From the NCBI GenBank assembly GCA_028821405.1, contig JAPPGK010000028.1:1-64000 (forward strand): a stretch of 64,000 nt of DNA, read 5' to 3'. Source of the stretch: Gammaproteobacteria bacterium. Its GTDB lineage: Bacteria; Pseudomonadota; Gammaproteobacteria; Pseudomonadales; Azotimanducaceae. Below the pieces are notes generated by a model. It was not told the DNA's origin and searched no databases. It saw only the letters and a list, made by a program, of their open reading frames with translations. Made by a program: the position numbers and the translations under genes. Positions 17,527 to 26,196 of this stretch are shown here, one piece after another (position 1 is the stretch's first letter; each line of letters begins with the position of its first letter).

Positions 17527-18077
17527 GCGACGCCGCCCTCGGAGGCGAACAGGCGCCAGTCGATGCCCAGTTGCGCCGCAACGCGGTCGAGGCGCTGTTC
17601 GAAGGGCGTCTCGAACAGGATGTCATGGGAACTCGGGGCGGTCAGCCAGGCACCATCGGCCAACTCGTCTTCCAGTTGCCCCGCTCCCCAGCCCGCATAG
17701 CCAAGGGCGAGCAGGAACCGGTTTGGCCCGCGTTCCGTGGCGATCAGCTCGAGCAATTCGCGGCTGTAGGTGATGTTCAGGCCGACGCCCCCGGCGCCGG
17801 CGGCGGGCTGGCTACCTTCGACGCTGACGTCGTCGGTGTGCAGGATGAACCCTTGCTGCGGATCCACGGGGCCGCCGGACACCACCTTGCCGGCGAGGTC
17901 CGCCGACGTCGGCAACTGCAGTTGGTTCATCAATTCGCCGAGCGTCAGATCGAAGGGATGGTTGACGACGAGGCCTTGCGCGCCGTTCTCGTCGTGGGCC
18001 CACAGATAGATCAGACTGTCGCCGAAAAAGCTGCCGCGCAGCTTGGGCATGCTGATCAGGAACTCACCGCCGTGCAC
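17523..18077 (-). CDS. yqgE: YqgE/AlgH family protein
   Basis: 184 residues from GTG 18077, close to the family's 187. MPKLRGSFFGDSLIYLWAHD, GAQGLVVNHPFDLTLGELM and LALGYAGWGAGQLEDEL are diagnostic. Biochemical role unknown; AlgH in Pseudomonas was linked to alginate. The yqgE-ruvX pair is conserved. Upstream in-frame codons to 18179 are not conserved and are left out. Confidence 0.93.
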   Translation of the reverse strand: MHGGEFLISMPKLRGSFFGDSLIYLWAHDENGAQGLVVNHPFDLTLGELMNQLQLPTSADLAGKVVSGGPVDPQQGFILHTDDVSVEGSQPAAGAGGVGLNITYSRELLELIATERGPNRFLLALGYAGWGAGQLEDELADGAWLTAPSSHDILFETPFEQRLDRVAAQLGIDWRLFASEGGVA

Positions 18078-18238
18078 TTGCTTCTCCCATCTGGTGGGTT
18101 GCACTTGAACGGCTAGTTTACAAACGTCGCCTGCGGATTGGGCAGTCGACTTGAACTGGATTCGGTGGTCCGCCGCCATTGGCCTTGGGAGAGTGTGCTA
18201 CGGTCGCATGGATCGGAGGGAGGTAAGCGAGGCAACAA

Positions 18239-18877
18239 ATGCGGTACGTGATTGACATGTCGACCTTGAAGAAGGAAGGCGAATTCGGGTCGAAGGAGTG
18301 GGGCGAGGCCTGTGCCGCGGCGGCGGTCAAGATTCTCAAGGAGGCCGATCTGCCGAAGGATTTCGAGTGGGCATTCACCGAGTGCTACACGCACCCGCCG
18401 CCACGCCTCATGGAAGGCGGTCGGGAAAAGGCTGGCTATTTCATCATCGTCAAGGACGGCGAGATCTGGGGCGGTGACGGCGAACCGGAAGAAGCCTTGG
18501 CCATTCGGGGGTTCCACATCCGCGCGCGATGGGCCGCGATCTGCAACCAGTCCGGCGCGTTCTATGGCCGGGAAGGCGGACGCAAGCGGCGCGAGGGCCA
18601 ACAGGCCCTTCTGGCGGCGATCGAGAAGCACGTCGGACGGAAAAACCCCTACGGCGAGGAGCAGCCCTCCGAAATGTACTGGCCCGACGAGGTCAGCGGT
18701 CCCCTGATGGCCGGCGCCGAAGAGGGCAACGGGCTGCACAACATCGCTGCGGCGATGCAGACCCAGTCGCCGGAGTTCGTGGATCTACCCGTCACCGAGA
18801 TGCGGGTGCCGATCTTCGAGGAGATGACCGAACAACAGAAGAAGGACTTCCTCAAGCTGCTTGCGGTCGAGATGTAG
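18239..18877 (+). CDS. Hypothetical soluble protein, unrecognised
   Basis: 212 residues with a good ribosome binding site (ggagggaggt) and codon use like its neighbours, so probably real. No signal peptide, membrane segment or known catalytic motif was recognised. It is charged and Trp-rich (KEWGEACAAAAVKILKEAD, FIIVKDGEIWGGDGEPEEA, RARWAAICNQSGAFYG), with a helical, acidic C-terminus (EEMTEQQKKDFLKLLAVEM). A GH172-type gene follows in the same direction after a hairpin. Confidence 0.65.
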   Translation: MRYVIDMSTLKKEGEFGSKEWGEACAAAAVKILKEADLPKDFEWAFTECYTHPPPRLMEGGREKAGYFIIVKDGEIWGGDGEPEEALAIRGFHIRARWAAICNQSGAFYGREGGRKRREGQQALLAAIEKHVGRKNPYGEEQPSEMYWPDEVSGPLMAGAEEGNGLHNIAAAMQTQSPEFVDLPVTEMRVPIFEEMTEQQKKDFLKLLAVEM

Positions 18878-18899
18878 GGGACGGCTTGTACCGTTCCCC
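18877..18899 (+). terminator. Hairpin after the hypothetical gene
   Basis: GGGGACGG (18877-18884) pairs with CCGTTCCCC (18891-18899) around cttgta; the left arm overlaps the stop codon region. It is followed by ttgctcg, not a clean T-run, so it could be a weak terminator or a member of the dispersed palindrome family. Confidence 0.45.
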
Positions 18900-18961
18900 T
18901 TGCTCGCGAACGCGCTCGGGACTTCATCGCGCAACACGAGGCTTCGGTTGAGGACAACCCC

Positions 18962-20089
18962 ATGGATCTTGGGCGACTAGCGAGAATCGGTTCCGGCAGC
19001 ACTGCCCGGGCATCTTCCTGGGACACCACCGGCCGCAACGACGACGCCTGGAACATCGAGCCCGGCGAGCGGCGCGTGCTCGCCGACATCGAGGGCCCGG
19101 GGACGATCACCCACCTCTGGATGACGCAGCGCAACCACTACCGCGAATGCCTGCTGCTCGTCACCTGGGACCACGCCGATCATCCCAGCATCGTCTGTCC
19201 GCTAGGGGACTTCTTCGGGCTCGGGCATGGCATCGTGAACTCGTACCAGTCGCTGCTGTTCTCCGCCTCCACGCGCGCCAACAACCGCTTCAACCAGGGT
19301 TGCGCGCTCAACGCCTACCTGCCCATGCCGTTCCGCGAACGCGCCCGGGTCGAGCTTCTCAACGAAAGCGGCGAGACGCACCGTCAGTACTTCTATGTCG
19401 ACTACGAACGTGGCGACGTGGCAGCGGACGCCGGGTACCTGCACGCCGAGTTCCGCCGGGCCAACCCGTTCCCGGGCTGGGGCGGCGACATTCGCGTCAA
19501 TACGCCTGACGCGAACGTCGCGAACAAGGAACGCCTGGCGTGGGACAACAACTACGTGATCCTGGACGCCACCGGTCGCGGCCACTACATCGGCTGCAAC
19601 CTGTCGGTGACCAATTTCCAGGGCACGTGGTGGGGCGAGGGCGACGACATGATCTGGGTGGATGGCTACAAGTGGCCGCCGGACCTGCACGGCACGGGTT
19701 CCGAGGACTACCTGAACCAGGCGTGGGGTATGCAGGACAACGCGTTCCTGCGCAACGGGTCGTCGATCTTCGAACACAACACCCGCGGCTACCAGACGAG
19801 CTACGTGCATCACATCGAGAATCCCGTTCGATTCCAGCGCGAGATCAAGGTCACCATCGAGCACGGCCACGGCAACCACCTCGCCAACGAGATGTCGAGC
19901 GTGGCGTACTGGTACGCGGATTCGCCGGGCCCGGTGCGGGATTGCCCCCCCGTGCGGCAACGCTTCGCGGTCAGACGCGACAATCTGACCGGCGATTGGC
20001 TGCAGGACTCGGCGGGCCAAACGGACTCGCCGCCCGTCAGGCTGAACGACGAGATGCGCGCCGTGCGAAAACGCCGCTCGGGCGATTGA
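18962..20089 (+). CDS. DUF2961 / GH172-type glycoside hydrolase
   Basis: 375 residues belonging to the DUF2961 family, now classed as glycoside hydrolase family 172, whose characterised members act on fructofuranosides or arabinofuranosides. Recognisable features are GPGTITHLWMT, CPLGDFFGLGHG, NRFNQGCALNAYLPMPF (beta-jelly-roll core), the acidic DDMIWVDG and GTGSEDYLNQAWGM. No signal peptide is evident, so the enzyme may be cytoplasmic or start elsewhere. It stands alone, without sugar transporters or other glycosidases. Substrate not predictable from sequence. Confidence 0.78.
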   Translation: MDLGRLARIGSGSTARASSWDTTGRNDDAWNIEPGERRVLADIEGPGTITHLWMTQRNHYRECLLLVTWDHADHPSIVCPLGDFFGLGHGIVNSYQSLLFSASTRANNRFNQGCALNAYLPMPFRERARVELLNESGETHRQYFYVDYERGDVAADAGYLHAEFRRANPFPGWGGDIRVNTPDANVANKERLAWDNNYVILDATGRGHYIGCNLSVTNFQGTWWGEGDDMIWVDGYKWPPDLHGTGSEDYLNQAWGMQDNAFLRNGSSIFEHNTRGYQTSYVHHIENPVRFQREIKVTIEHGHGNHLANEMSSVAYWYADSPGPVRDCPPVRQRFAVRRDNLTGDWLQDSAGQTDSPPVRLNDEMRAVRKRRSGD

Positions 20090-20239
20090 GCCTTCCACGG
20101 CCTTCCCGGGTCAAATCCGCTGCGCCGCGCCGGGTTGTCAGATGGCTGGGGGGAAGCTGACCCATGGCGGGTGAAGAACAGACTGACAACGGCCATTGAG
20201 GCTGCTGGTCGTCCCGGGCGAGCGGCCAGCGTCACGGGC

Positions 20240-21052
20240 TCACGGTACCGGCGTCAGGCGATCCTTCTGGAAGCGCCACGTGCGCTCGATCTCCAGCACG
20301 TCGATGCGGGTGCGCATGTTCGCCGTGAAGGGGGAGAACGGGGCGGCCAGTTGGACGATTCGCACGGCCCCGTCATCCAACAACGGGTGTCCACTGGAGG
20401 CGAGCACCTGCACATCCTTGAGGCCACCGTCCGGGTCGATGACCACGAGCAGTTGCAGGGTCCCCGACAGACCGCGTGCCCGCGCCTCGCTCGGATAGTT
20501 GATGTTGCCGACGCGTTCCACCTTGCGCCGCCAAGAGTCCAGGTAGTACGCCAGTTCCGGGTCGCCTGCCGGCGGGCCGGTCAAGCGCCGGACGCGAAGG
20601 GACTCGCCGTCATCGGCACCGCTTCCGTGCAAACCAGCCGTTTCGAGTTTCTGGGCTTCGGCCGCGATGGCGCTCGCGAGATCGTGGGCTGTTGCATTCG
20701 CCAGCCCGCTTTCGGGGTGCCCCGAAGCCGCTTCGTACCGGGCCTTGGGCACGGTCTCGGTTGATGGGTGGGGCGCTTCTTCGGGAAGTTCCGCGTTGGG
20801 ACCAACCTCCTGGGGAACTGTCGGTGTTGCCGCGGGCGCGTCCAACCTGCGGTCAGGCTCGACATTGGCTTCCTGGCGGGACGGGGCGGGCGTGAACCCC
20901 GGTTGCAGCACGACGTCGATGGGCCCCAACGGGTTCCGCAGGGGCGGTTCGGGCACCTTGACGGCCAGGATGACGACCACGTGCAGCGCGGCGGCCAGCA
21001 CCAGGCAGGCTGCCAGGCGTCGCCGATCGCCCATGGTCGCTTCGATCGTCAA
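20240..21052 (-). CDS. tonB: TonB family energy transducer
   Basis: 270 residues. An N-terminal TM anchor (LAACLVLAAALHVVVILAVKV) is followed by a Pro-rich periplasmic spacer (about 40-125) and a C-terminal TonB domain (NINYPSEARARGLSGTLQLL, VLASSGHPLLDDGAVRIV). It couples the proton motive force to outer-membrane transporters. ATG 21052 overlaps the gshB stop (ATGA); ATG 21034 is an alternative. No ExbB or ExbD is adjacent. The yqgE-tonB-gshB order matches Pseudomonas apart from the genes inserted here. Confidence 0.9.
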   Translation of the reverse strand: MTIEATMGDRRRLAACLVLAAALHVVVILAVKVPEPPLRNPLGPIDVVLQPGFTPAPSRQEANVEPDRRLDAPAATPTVPQEVGPNAELPEEAPHPSTETVPKARYEAASGHPESGLANATAHDLASAIAAEAQKLETAGLHGSGADDGESLRVRRLTGPPAGDPELAYYLDSWRRKVERVGNINYPSEARARGLSGTLQLLVVIDPDGGLKDVQVLASSGHPLLDDGAVRIVQLAAPFSPFTANMRTRIDVLEIERTWRFQKDRLTPVP

Positions 21053-22053
21053 TCGAGCCCCGCTGCAAGCGTGTCCAGAAGGTCACCGGCGATGTCGAGC
21101 CCGAAGTGCCGATCGAGTTCGCGGATGCAGGTCGGGCAGGTGACGTTGATCTCCGTGAGGTAATCGCCGATCACGTCGATGCCGACGAACCGCAGCCCAC
21201 GCGTGCGCAGGTCGGGACCGACCCGGGCGGCGATGGCGGCGTCCCGCTCGGACAGGGGCTGACCGACACCGGCGCCGCCGGCGGCCAGGTTGCCCCGGGT
21301 CTCGCCGGGTTTCGGAATGCGGGCCAGGGCGTAGGGCACGGGCTCGCCGTCGATCAGCAGGATGCGCTTGTCGCCCGCGCTGATGGCCGGGATGAACGCT
21401 TGCGACATGATGGGCGTGGTGCCGTTGTCGGTCAGGGTCTCGATGACGACACGCAGATTGGGATCGTCCTTGCGCACCCGGAAGATGCTCGTGCCGCCCA
21501 TGCCGTCGAGCTTCTTGAACACCACGTCGCCGTGCTCGGCGTGGAAGTCGAGCAGAACGTCCTGCCGGGCAGCCACGACCAGCGGCGGCGTGCAGTCGCG
21601 GAAACCGGTGGCGTAGAATTTCTCGTTGCAGTCCCGGAGGCTCACCGGATCGTTGACGACCCTAGCCCCGGCATCGCGCGCGCGTTCGAGCAGGTACGTG
21701 GCGTAGACGTATTCCATGTCGAACGGCGGATCCTTGCGCATCATCACCAGGTCGACGTCGTCAAGCGCGGTGCGTCCCTCGGGGCCGAGGCGGTAGTAGT
21801 CGCGCGGGTCCGCTGCATCGAGATCTTCGACCGCCTCCCGGGTAAGCACGAGATCGCGGGTCCAGCCCATCGTGCGGCCATGCTGCAGGGCGAGGTCGCC
21901 GGGTCCGAGCACCGATATGCGCCAGCCGCGCCGTTGAGCTGCGCGAATCATCGCGAGGGTGGAGTCCTTGGCGACGTTCAGCGTCGCGATGGGGTCGATG
22001 ACGAACGCGATGTGCAACACGTCTTGCCGAACCGGCGAAGTTGCGGTGAACAT
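21049..22053 (-). CDS. gshB: Glutathione synthetase
   Basis: ATP-grasp enzyme joining gamma-glutamylcysteine and glycine. 334 residues from ATG 22053. HIAFVIDPIATLNVAKDST is the N-terminal signature, MMRKDPPFDMEYVYAT and NDPVSLRDCNEKFYA are substrate motifs, and VVFKKLDGMGGTSIFRV with FVGIDVIGDYLTEINVT form the ATP-grasp and metal sites. Upstream codons lack similarity. The divergent gene at 22071 begins only 17 bp away. Confidence 0.96.
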   Translation of the reverse strand: MFTATSPVRQDVLHIAFVIDPIATLNVAKDSTLAMIRAAQRRGWRISVLGPGDLALQHGRTMGWTRDLVLTREAVEDLDAADPRDYYRLGPEGRTALDDVDLVMMRKDPPFDMEYVYATYLLERARDAGARVVNDPVSLRDCNEKFYATGFRDCTPPLVVAARQDVLLDFHAEHGDVVFKKLDGMGGTSIFRVRKDDPNLRVVIETLTDNGTTPIMSQAFIPAISAGDKRILLIDGEPVPYALARIPKPGETRGNLAAGGAGVGQPLSERDAAIAARVGPDLRTRGLRFVGIDVIGDYLTEINVTCPTCIRELDRHFGLDIAGDLLDTLAAGLD

Positions 22054-22070
22054 ACGACAAGGGCAACACC

Positions 22071-22802
22071 GTGGCCAGCGGCCAAAGCAGGTACGAAGTC
22101 GTGGAGACCAGGCAAGTGGGCGAGGCGAGCGAGAACCGTGGACAAGATCGCGCGACGGGCGCGGCGATCGCGGCTTGGCGCCGCAGACCCGAGGATGCAC
22201 ACGCCTTGGCGGGTGTCCGTGCCCTGTTGCTGGCATGCCGGGCGAACGCGATCCAGGCCGGGGCGGGAGGCGATCACGCCCGCGACCTCGCGCGCTCGGT
22301 TTGCAACCTGCTCGATCGCATCCGGGAGGGTATGGTCGATCCAAGCGAAAGCTCGATCGGTGCGGTGGCCGATGCCGCGGGCCTGCTAGGGAACCTGACC
22401 CAAGGCCTCGACGACGCAACCGTCGGCATCCTGGTGGAACGGCTCGACGCCTACGCCTCGGGTTTGACGGATCTGGAACTGGAGGACAGCCAGGACCGGG
22501 GGGGCCTTGGCAACGAGCCGCCGCTGCTCACCGTGCGTCATGACGGCGTGCGGGTGACGCCGGGATCCTTCGACGCGGCTTCCGAGACCGAGGATCTGGG
22601 AGGCGAGCTTGCCGTCCTTCTGGACGCGTGGGAGGCCATCGCTGTTCAACTGCATGGCCAGGTGACGGCCGTTCGCGCCATCGACATGGACGGCGCCAAT
22701 CGCAGACTGCGCCGACTTGCCGAGAGTCTGCAAACCACGGTGGACACGGTTGAACGTTTGCACCAGGTATTGGCGTCCTACGCACGCCGGGTCTCCGGAT
22801 GA
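22071..22802 (+). CDS. Hypothetical helical protein at the chemotaxis-cluster position
   Basis: 243 residues from GTG 22071. Not firmly recognised. It is almost all helical, with no signal or membrane segment. The segment DAHALAGVRALLLACRANAI followed by DLARSVCNLLDRIREGMVD resembles an HPt domain such as those at the N-terminus of ChpA/PilL, but the phospho-accepting His and the following Lys-Gly are missing. In Pseudomonas the pil-chp chemotaxis genes lie between gshB and metF, exactly where this gene sits, so it may be a remnant or divergent relative. That link is inference. Confidence 0.5.
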   Translation: MASGQSRYEVVETRQVGEASENRGQDRATGAAIAAWRRRPEDAHALAGVRALLLACRANAIQAGAGGDHARDLARSVCNLLDRIREGMVDPSESSIGAVADAAGLLGNLTQGLDDATVGILVERLDAYASGLTDLELEDSQDRGGLGNEPPLLTVRHDGVRVTPGSFDAASETEDLGGELAVLLDAWEAIAVQLHGQVTAVRAIDMDGANRRLRRLAESLQTTVDTVERLHQVLASYARRVSG

Positions 22803-22815
22803 GGCTATGGGCCGG

Positions 22816-23640
22816 CTATGGGACGAGCCGCTCGGCGATCGCCTCGGTGGGCGGGGCCTTGTTCAACGTGTAGAAGTGGAGGCCCGGCGCCCCGCCGGTC
22901 AGCAGGCGTTGGCAAAGGATTGACACGACCTCGGTGGAAAAGTCGAGGAGGGCGTCGGCGTGTTCCCCGATCTCGTCGAGCCGACGCTGCAGCCAGCGGG
23001 GAATGTCCACACCCGCCTTGGCCGAGAACCTGGCCAGGGTGTCGTAGTTGGTGATCGGCATGACGCCGGGCACGATGGGCACATCGATTCCCGCCGCCGC
23101 GCAGCGGTCGCGGAAGTGGAAGTAGGCTTCGGCATTGTAGAAATATTGCGTGATGCAGCCGTTGGCGCCGGCATCGATCTTGCGCTTCAGGAACTCGATG
23201 TCACGGCTTGCGGACGGTGCATCGGGATGCACCTCGGGATACGCGGCGACTTCGATGTAGAGCGGCGCGTCGATGCGGGCGCGGATCAGGCGTACCAATG
23301 CATCGGCGTAGCGGAACTGATGGGAGGAACCGGCACCGGACGGGACGTCGCCGCGCAACGCGACGATGCGGTCTATGCCGAGCTTCAGATACTCGTTGAG
23401 CAAAGCGATGACGTCGTCGGCGTCGACGCCGCCCCACGACAGGTGCGGAATCGCGTTGATCCCCGCTTCTCTGAGGGCGGCGACCGCCTCGTAGGTTCGT
23501 TCGCGGGTGGAACCGCCCGCCCCGTAGGTCACCGAGTAGAACTCGGGCCCCAAACGCGAGAGTCGCTCGGCCGTGGCCACGAGATTGGCCCTGCCTCGCG
23601 ACGACCGGGGCGGAAAGAACTCGAAGCTGAACTGGGGCAT
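22816..23640 (-). CDS. metF: 5,10-methylenetetrahydrofolate reductase
   Basis: FAD enzyme producing 5-methyltetrahydrofolate for methionine synthesis. 274 residues from ATG 23640 (MPQFSFEFFPPRS), the family start; a TTG at 23664 would add eight residues. SVTYGAGGSTRERT, PHLSWGGVDADD, IVALRGDVP and GCITQYFYNAEAYFHF are diagnostic. It follows metK on the same strand after 112 bp. No SAH riboswitch was recognised in that gap. Confidence 0.95.
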   Translation of the reverse strand: MPQFSFEFFPPRSSRGRANLVATAERLSRLGPEFYSVTYGAGGSTRERTYEAVAALREAGINAIPHLSWGGVDADDVIALLNEYLKLGIDRIVALRGDVPSGAGSSHQFRYADALVRLIRARIDAPLYIEVAAYPEVHPDAPSASRDIEFLKRKIDAGANGCITQYFYNAEAYFHFRDRCAAAGIDVPIVPGVMPITNYDTLARFSAKAGVDIPRWLQRRLDEIGEHADALLDFSTEVVSILCQRLLTGGAPGLHFYTLNKAPPTEAIAERLVP

Positions 23641-23685
23641 GGCGTCGAGGCGGACGGCTGGCAACGCTACGCGACAACGGCGCTT

Positions 23686-23700
23686 TGCCCCAAGGGGGCA
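23686..23700. terminator. GC hairpin between metK and metF
   Basis: TGCCCC (23686-23691) and GGGGCA (23695-23700) form a tight stem with a 3-base loop in the 112-bp gap between metK and metF. On the minus strand it is followed by aaagcg, so it is not a standard intrinsic terminator; an attenuating structure in the metF leader is possible. Confidence 0.35.
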
Positions 23701-23752
23701 GTGCCGACCGGGACGGGTGGGATTGGATTGCCCCGACGCTGAGTTAGCGTTC

Positions 23753-24916
23753 CTAGGACCCGTTGGCGGCGGTGCGCAGTTCCTCGGCCTTGTCCGTTCT
23801 CTCCCAAGTGAAGGTCTCTTCCTCGCGACCGAAGTGTCCGTAGGCAGCCGTGGTGCGATAGATGGGTCGTTTGAGGTCCAGCATGTCGATGAGTCCCTGG
23901 GGCTTCAAATCGAAGCATGCACGGATCAGTTGAACGATCCGCTCGTCGGAGATCGTGCCGGTGCCGAAGGTGTTGACGCTGACCGAGGTCGGCTCGGCGG
24001 TGCCGATGGCGTAGCTGACCTGGATCTCGCAGCGCTTGGCGAGACCTGCCGCAACGATGTTCTTGGCCACGTAGCGGCCCGCGTAGGCTGCGGAACGGTC
24101 CACCTTCGAAGGGTCCTTGCCGGAGAACGCGCCGCCGCCGTGACGCGCCATGCCGCCGTAGGTGTCGACGATGATCTTGCGCCCGGTTAGGCCGCAGTCG
24201 GCGATCGGACCGCCGGTCTCGAAGCGTCCGGCGGGGTTGATGAAGGTCTTGGTGTCGGCCGTGATCCAGTTGCCGGGCAGGACCGGCTTGATGATCTCCT
24301 CCATCACCGCTTCGTGCAGCGTTGGATCGTCCACCGACGGGGAATGCTGTGTCGACACGACGATCGCGTCGACGGCGATGGGAATGCCGTCGCCGTTGTA
24401 CTGGAACGAGAGTTGGCTCTTGGCGTCGGGGCGCAGGAAATCGATCCCTGCGCGCCGCACGTCGGCGTGGCGGCGCATCAGCCGGTGGGCGTAGGTGATA
24501 GGGGCGGGCATCAATACGTCGGTTTCGGCCGTGGCGTAGCCGAACATCAGCCCCTGGTCGCCCGCGCCCTGCTCATGGTCGGCGGTCGCGTCGACGCCTT
24601 GGGCGATTTCGGCCGACTGTTGGCCCAGGATATTGAGGACCTGTGCCGAGGCCAGATCGTAGCCGCTGTCGGGGTCGCCGTAGCCGATGTCGTCGATGAC
24701 GCCCCGGGCCAGGGCATCGATGTCCACCGCCGCCCGGGATCGGAACTCGCCGGCGACCACGACCAGGTCGTCCTTGAGCAGCACCTCGCAGGCCACTCTC
24801 GATTCGTCGTCCTCCGCGAGCATGGCGTCGAGGACGGCGTCGGAGATCTGGTCGGCCATCTTGTCCGGATGGCCTTCCGACACCGACTCGGAGGTGAAGA
24901 CCGAGTAGTCAGACAT
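23753..24916 (-). CDS. metK: S-adenosylmethionine synthetase
   Basis: Makes SAM from methionine and ATP. 387 residues, the standard length. [20 protein letters not shown] is the N-terminal signature with the catalytic His, [12 protein letters not shown] is the conserved hexapeptide region (usual GAGDQG), and [19 protein letters not shown] is the phosphate-binding P-loop. It diverges from pgk with about 120 bp between them. With metF next to it, and metXW nearby, methionine-cycle genes are concentrated here. Confidence 0.97.
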   Translation of the reverse strand: MSDYSVFTSESVSEGHPDKMADQISDAVLDAMLAEDDESRVACEVLLKDDLVVVAGEFRSRAAVDIDALARGVIDDIGYGDPDSGYDLASAQVLNILGQQSAEIAQGVDATADHEQGAGDQGLMFGYATAETDVLMPAPITYAHRLMRRHADVRRAGIDFLRPDAKSQLSFQYNGDGIPIAVDAIVVSTQHSPSVDDPTLHEAVMEEIIKPVLPGNWITADTKTFINPAGRFETGGPIADCGLTGRKIIVDTYGGMARHGGGAFSGKDPSKVDRSAAYAGRYVAKNIVAAGLAKRCEIQVSYAIGTAEPTSVSVNTFGTGTISDERIVQLIRACFDLKPQGLIDMLDLKRPIYRTTAAYGHFGREEETFTWERTDKAEELRTAANGS

Positions 24917-25035
24917 GGGGAGGAACCTTCGCCCAGGTGAAAAAAGGGGCGCATTGTACCGCGCAGGGAGCCCCCGCGACCGTCGCGGCCAGGTGGGGAG
25001 GTGGGGAGACGGAACTGTCTGGTAGTCTCAGCGGG

Positions 25036-26196
25036 ATGGCCATCGCATCGCTCAAGAGCTTGGACATTGCCGGTAGACGAGTTCTCATCCGGGAAGACCT
25101 CAACGTACCGGTTCGAGACACTCGGGTGACGAATACCGCGCGCATCGACGCGGCCGTGCCCACGATCCGCCACTGCCAGCAAGCGGGCGCGCGCACCATC
25201 GTGGCATCGCACCTTGGCAGGCCGGACGCAGGTCGTGTCGATCCCGCCCTATCGCTCAAGCCGGTTGCCGAGGCGCTCGGGGATGCGCTTGGCTGCGTAG
25301 TGCCGGTGCTTGAAGACTGGTCGGGCGGCGTCGACGTAGCGCCGGGCAAGGTGGCGCTGCTGGAGAACATCCGCTTCGAGCCGGGCGAGACGTCCAACGA
25401 TCCCGACCTTGCCCGCCGCCTTGCCGATCTCTGCGACGTCTTCGTCATGGACGCCTTCGGCACTGCGCACCGCGCCCACGCGTCCACGGCGGGCGTGGCG
25501 CTGGCGGCGCCCCTGGCTTGCGCCGGGCCGTTGCTGGAAGCGGAACTCGACGCCTTGGGACGGGTACTGGACGAACCGGCCCGGCCGTTGGTGGCGATCG
25601 TGGGGGGTGCGAAGGTCTCGACCAAGATCGAAGTACTCGAGTCGCTCGCGCGTTTCGCCGACACGGTCATCGTTGGCGGCGGCATCGCCAACACCTTCCT
25701 GCTGGCGGATGCAGAGTCCATCGGCGCTTCCCTGGCGGAACCGGATCACCTGGATACCGCTCGCCGGATCATGGCCCGGGTGGATGTCCCGATGCCGGTC
25801 GACCTGATGACCGCGCGGCGGCTCGATGCGACACACGTGGCTCGCTTGCGGCTTCGGGGGGAGGTCCGCGGCGACGAGATGATCCTGGACATCGGTCCGG
25901 AGACCGGGCGCCGGCTCGCGGCGCTGGTCGCAGGTGCCCGCACCATCCTCTGGAACGGCCCGCTGGGCGTGTTCGAGTTCGATCAGTTCGGCGAAGGTAC
26001 ACGGGTGCTGGCGGAAGCCATCGCGGGTGCCGACGCATTCTCCGTCGCCGGTGGCGGCGACACGCTGGCGGCGATCGGGAAGTACGGCGTCGGCGAGGGC
26101 ATCTCGTACCAATCGACGGGCGGCGGCGCCTTTCTCGAGTACTTGGCAGGCGCGAGCCTTCCCGGGGTCGCCGCCCTCGAAGGGCGCGGGCCGTGA
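25036..26196 (+). CDS. pgk: Phosphoglycerate kinase
   Basis: Glycolytic enzyme transferring phosphate between 1,3-bisphosphoglycerate and ADP. 386 residues from ATG 25036; the longer open frame upstream is unconserved. REDLNVPV (usually RvDLNVP), TIVASHLGRPD, NIRFEPGETSND, FVMDAFGTAHRAHAST, AIVGGAKVSTKI and FSVAGGGDT are all present. Its stop overlaps the GTG of the next gene (GTGA). In pseudomonads pgk is in a gap-pgk-fba cluster; neither gap nor fba is adjacent here. Confidence 0.95.
   Translation: MAIASLKSLDIAGRRVLIREDLNVPVRDTRVTNTARIDAAVPTIRHCQQAGARTIVASHLGRPDAGRVDPALSLKPVAEALGDALGCVVPVLEDWSGGVDVAPGKVALLENIRFEPGETSNDPDLARRLADLCDVFVMDAFGTAHRAHASTAGVALAAPLACAGPLLEAELDALGRVLDEPARPLVAIVGGAKVSTKIEVLESLARFADTVIVGGGIANTFLLADAESIGASLAEPDHLDTARRIMARVDVPMPVDLMTARRLDATHVARLRLRGEVRGDEMILDIGPETGRRLAALVAGARTILWNGPLGVFEFDQFGEGTRVLAEAIAGADAFSVAGGGDTLAAIGKYGVGEGISYQSTGGGAFLEYLAGASLPGVAALEGRGP

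Noticed and set aside
23641-23752. Possible SAH or SAM riboswitch between metK and metF
   Set aside because: Only a small GC hairpin is visible; none of the conserved riboswitch blocks was found.
25518-26192. N-terminal extension of the FAD dehydrogenase frame
   Set aside because: This part lies inside pgk in another frame and is low-complexity; family similarity begins at GTG 26193.
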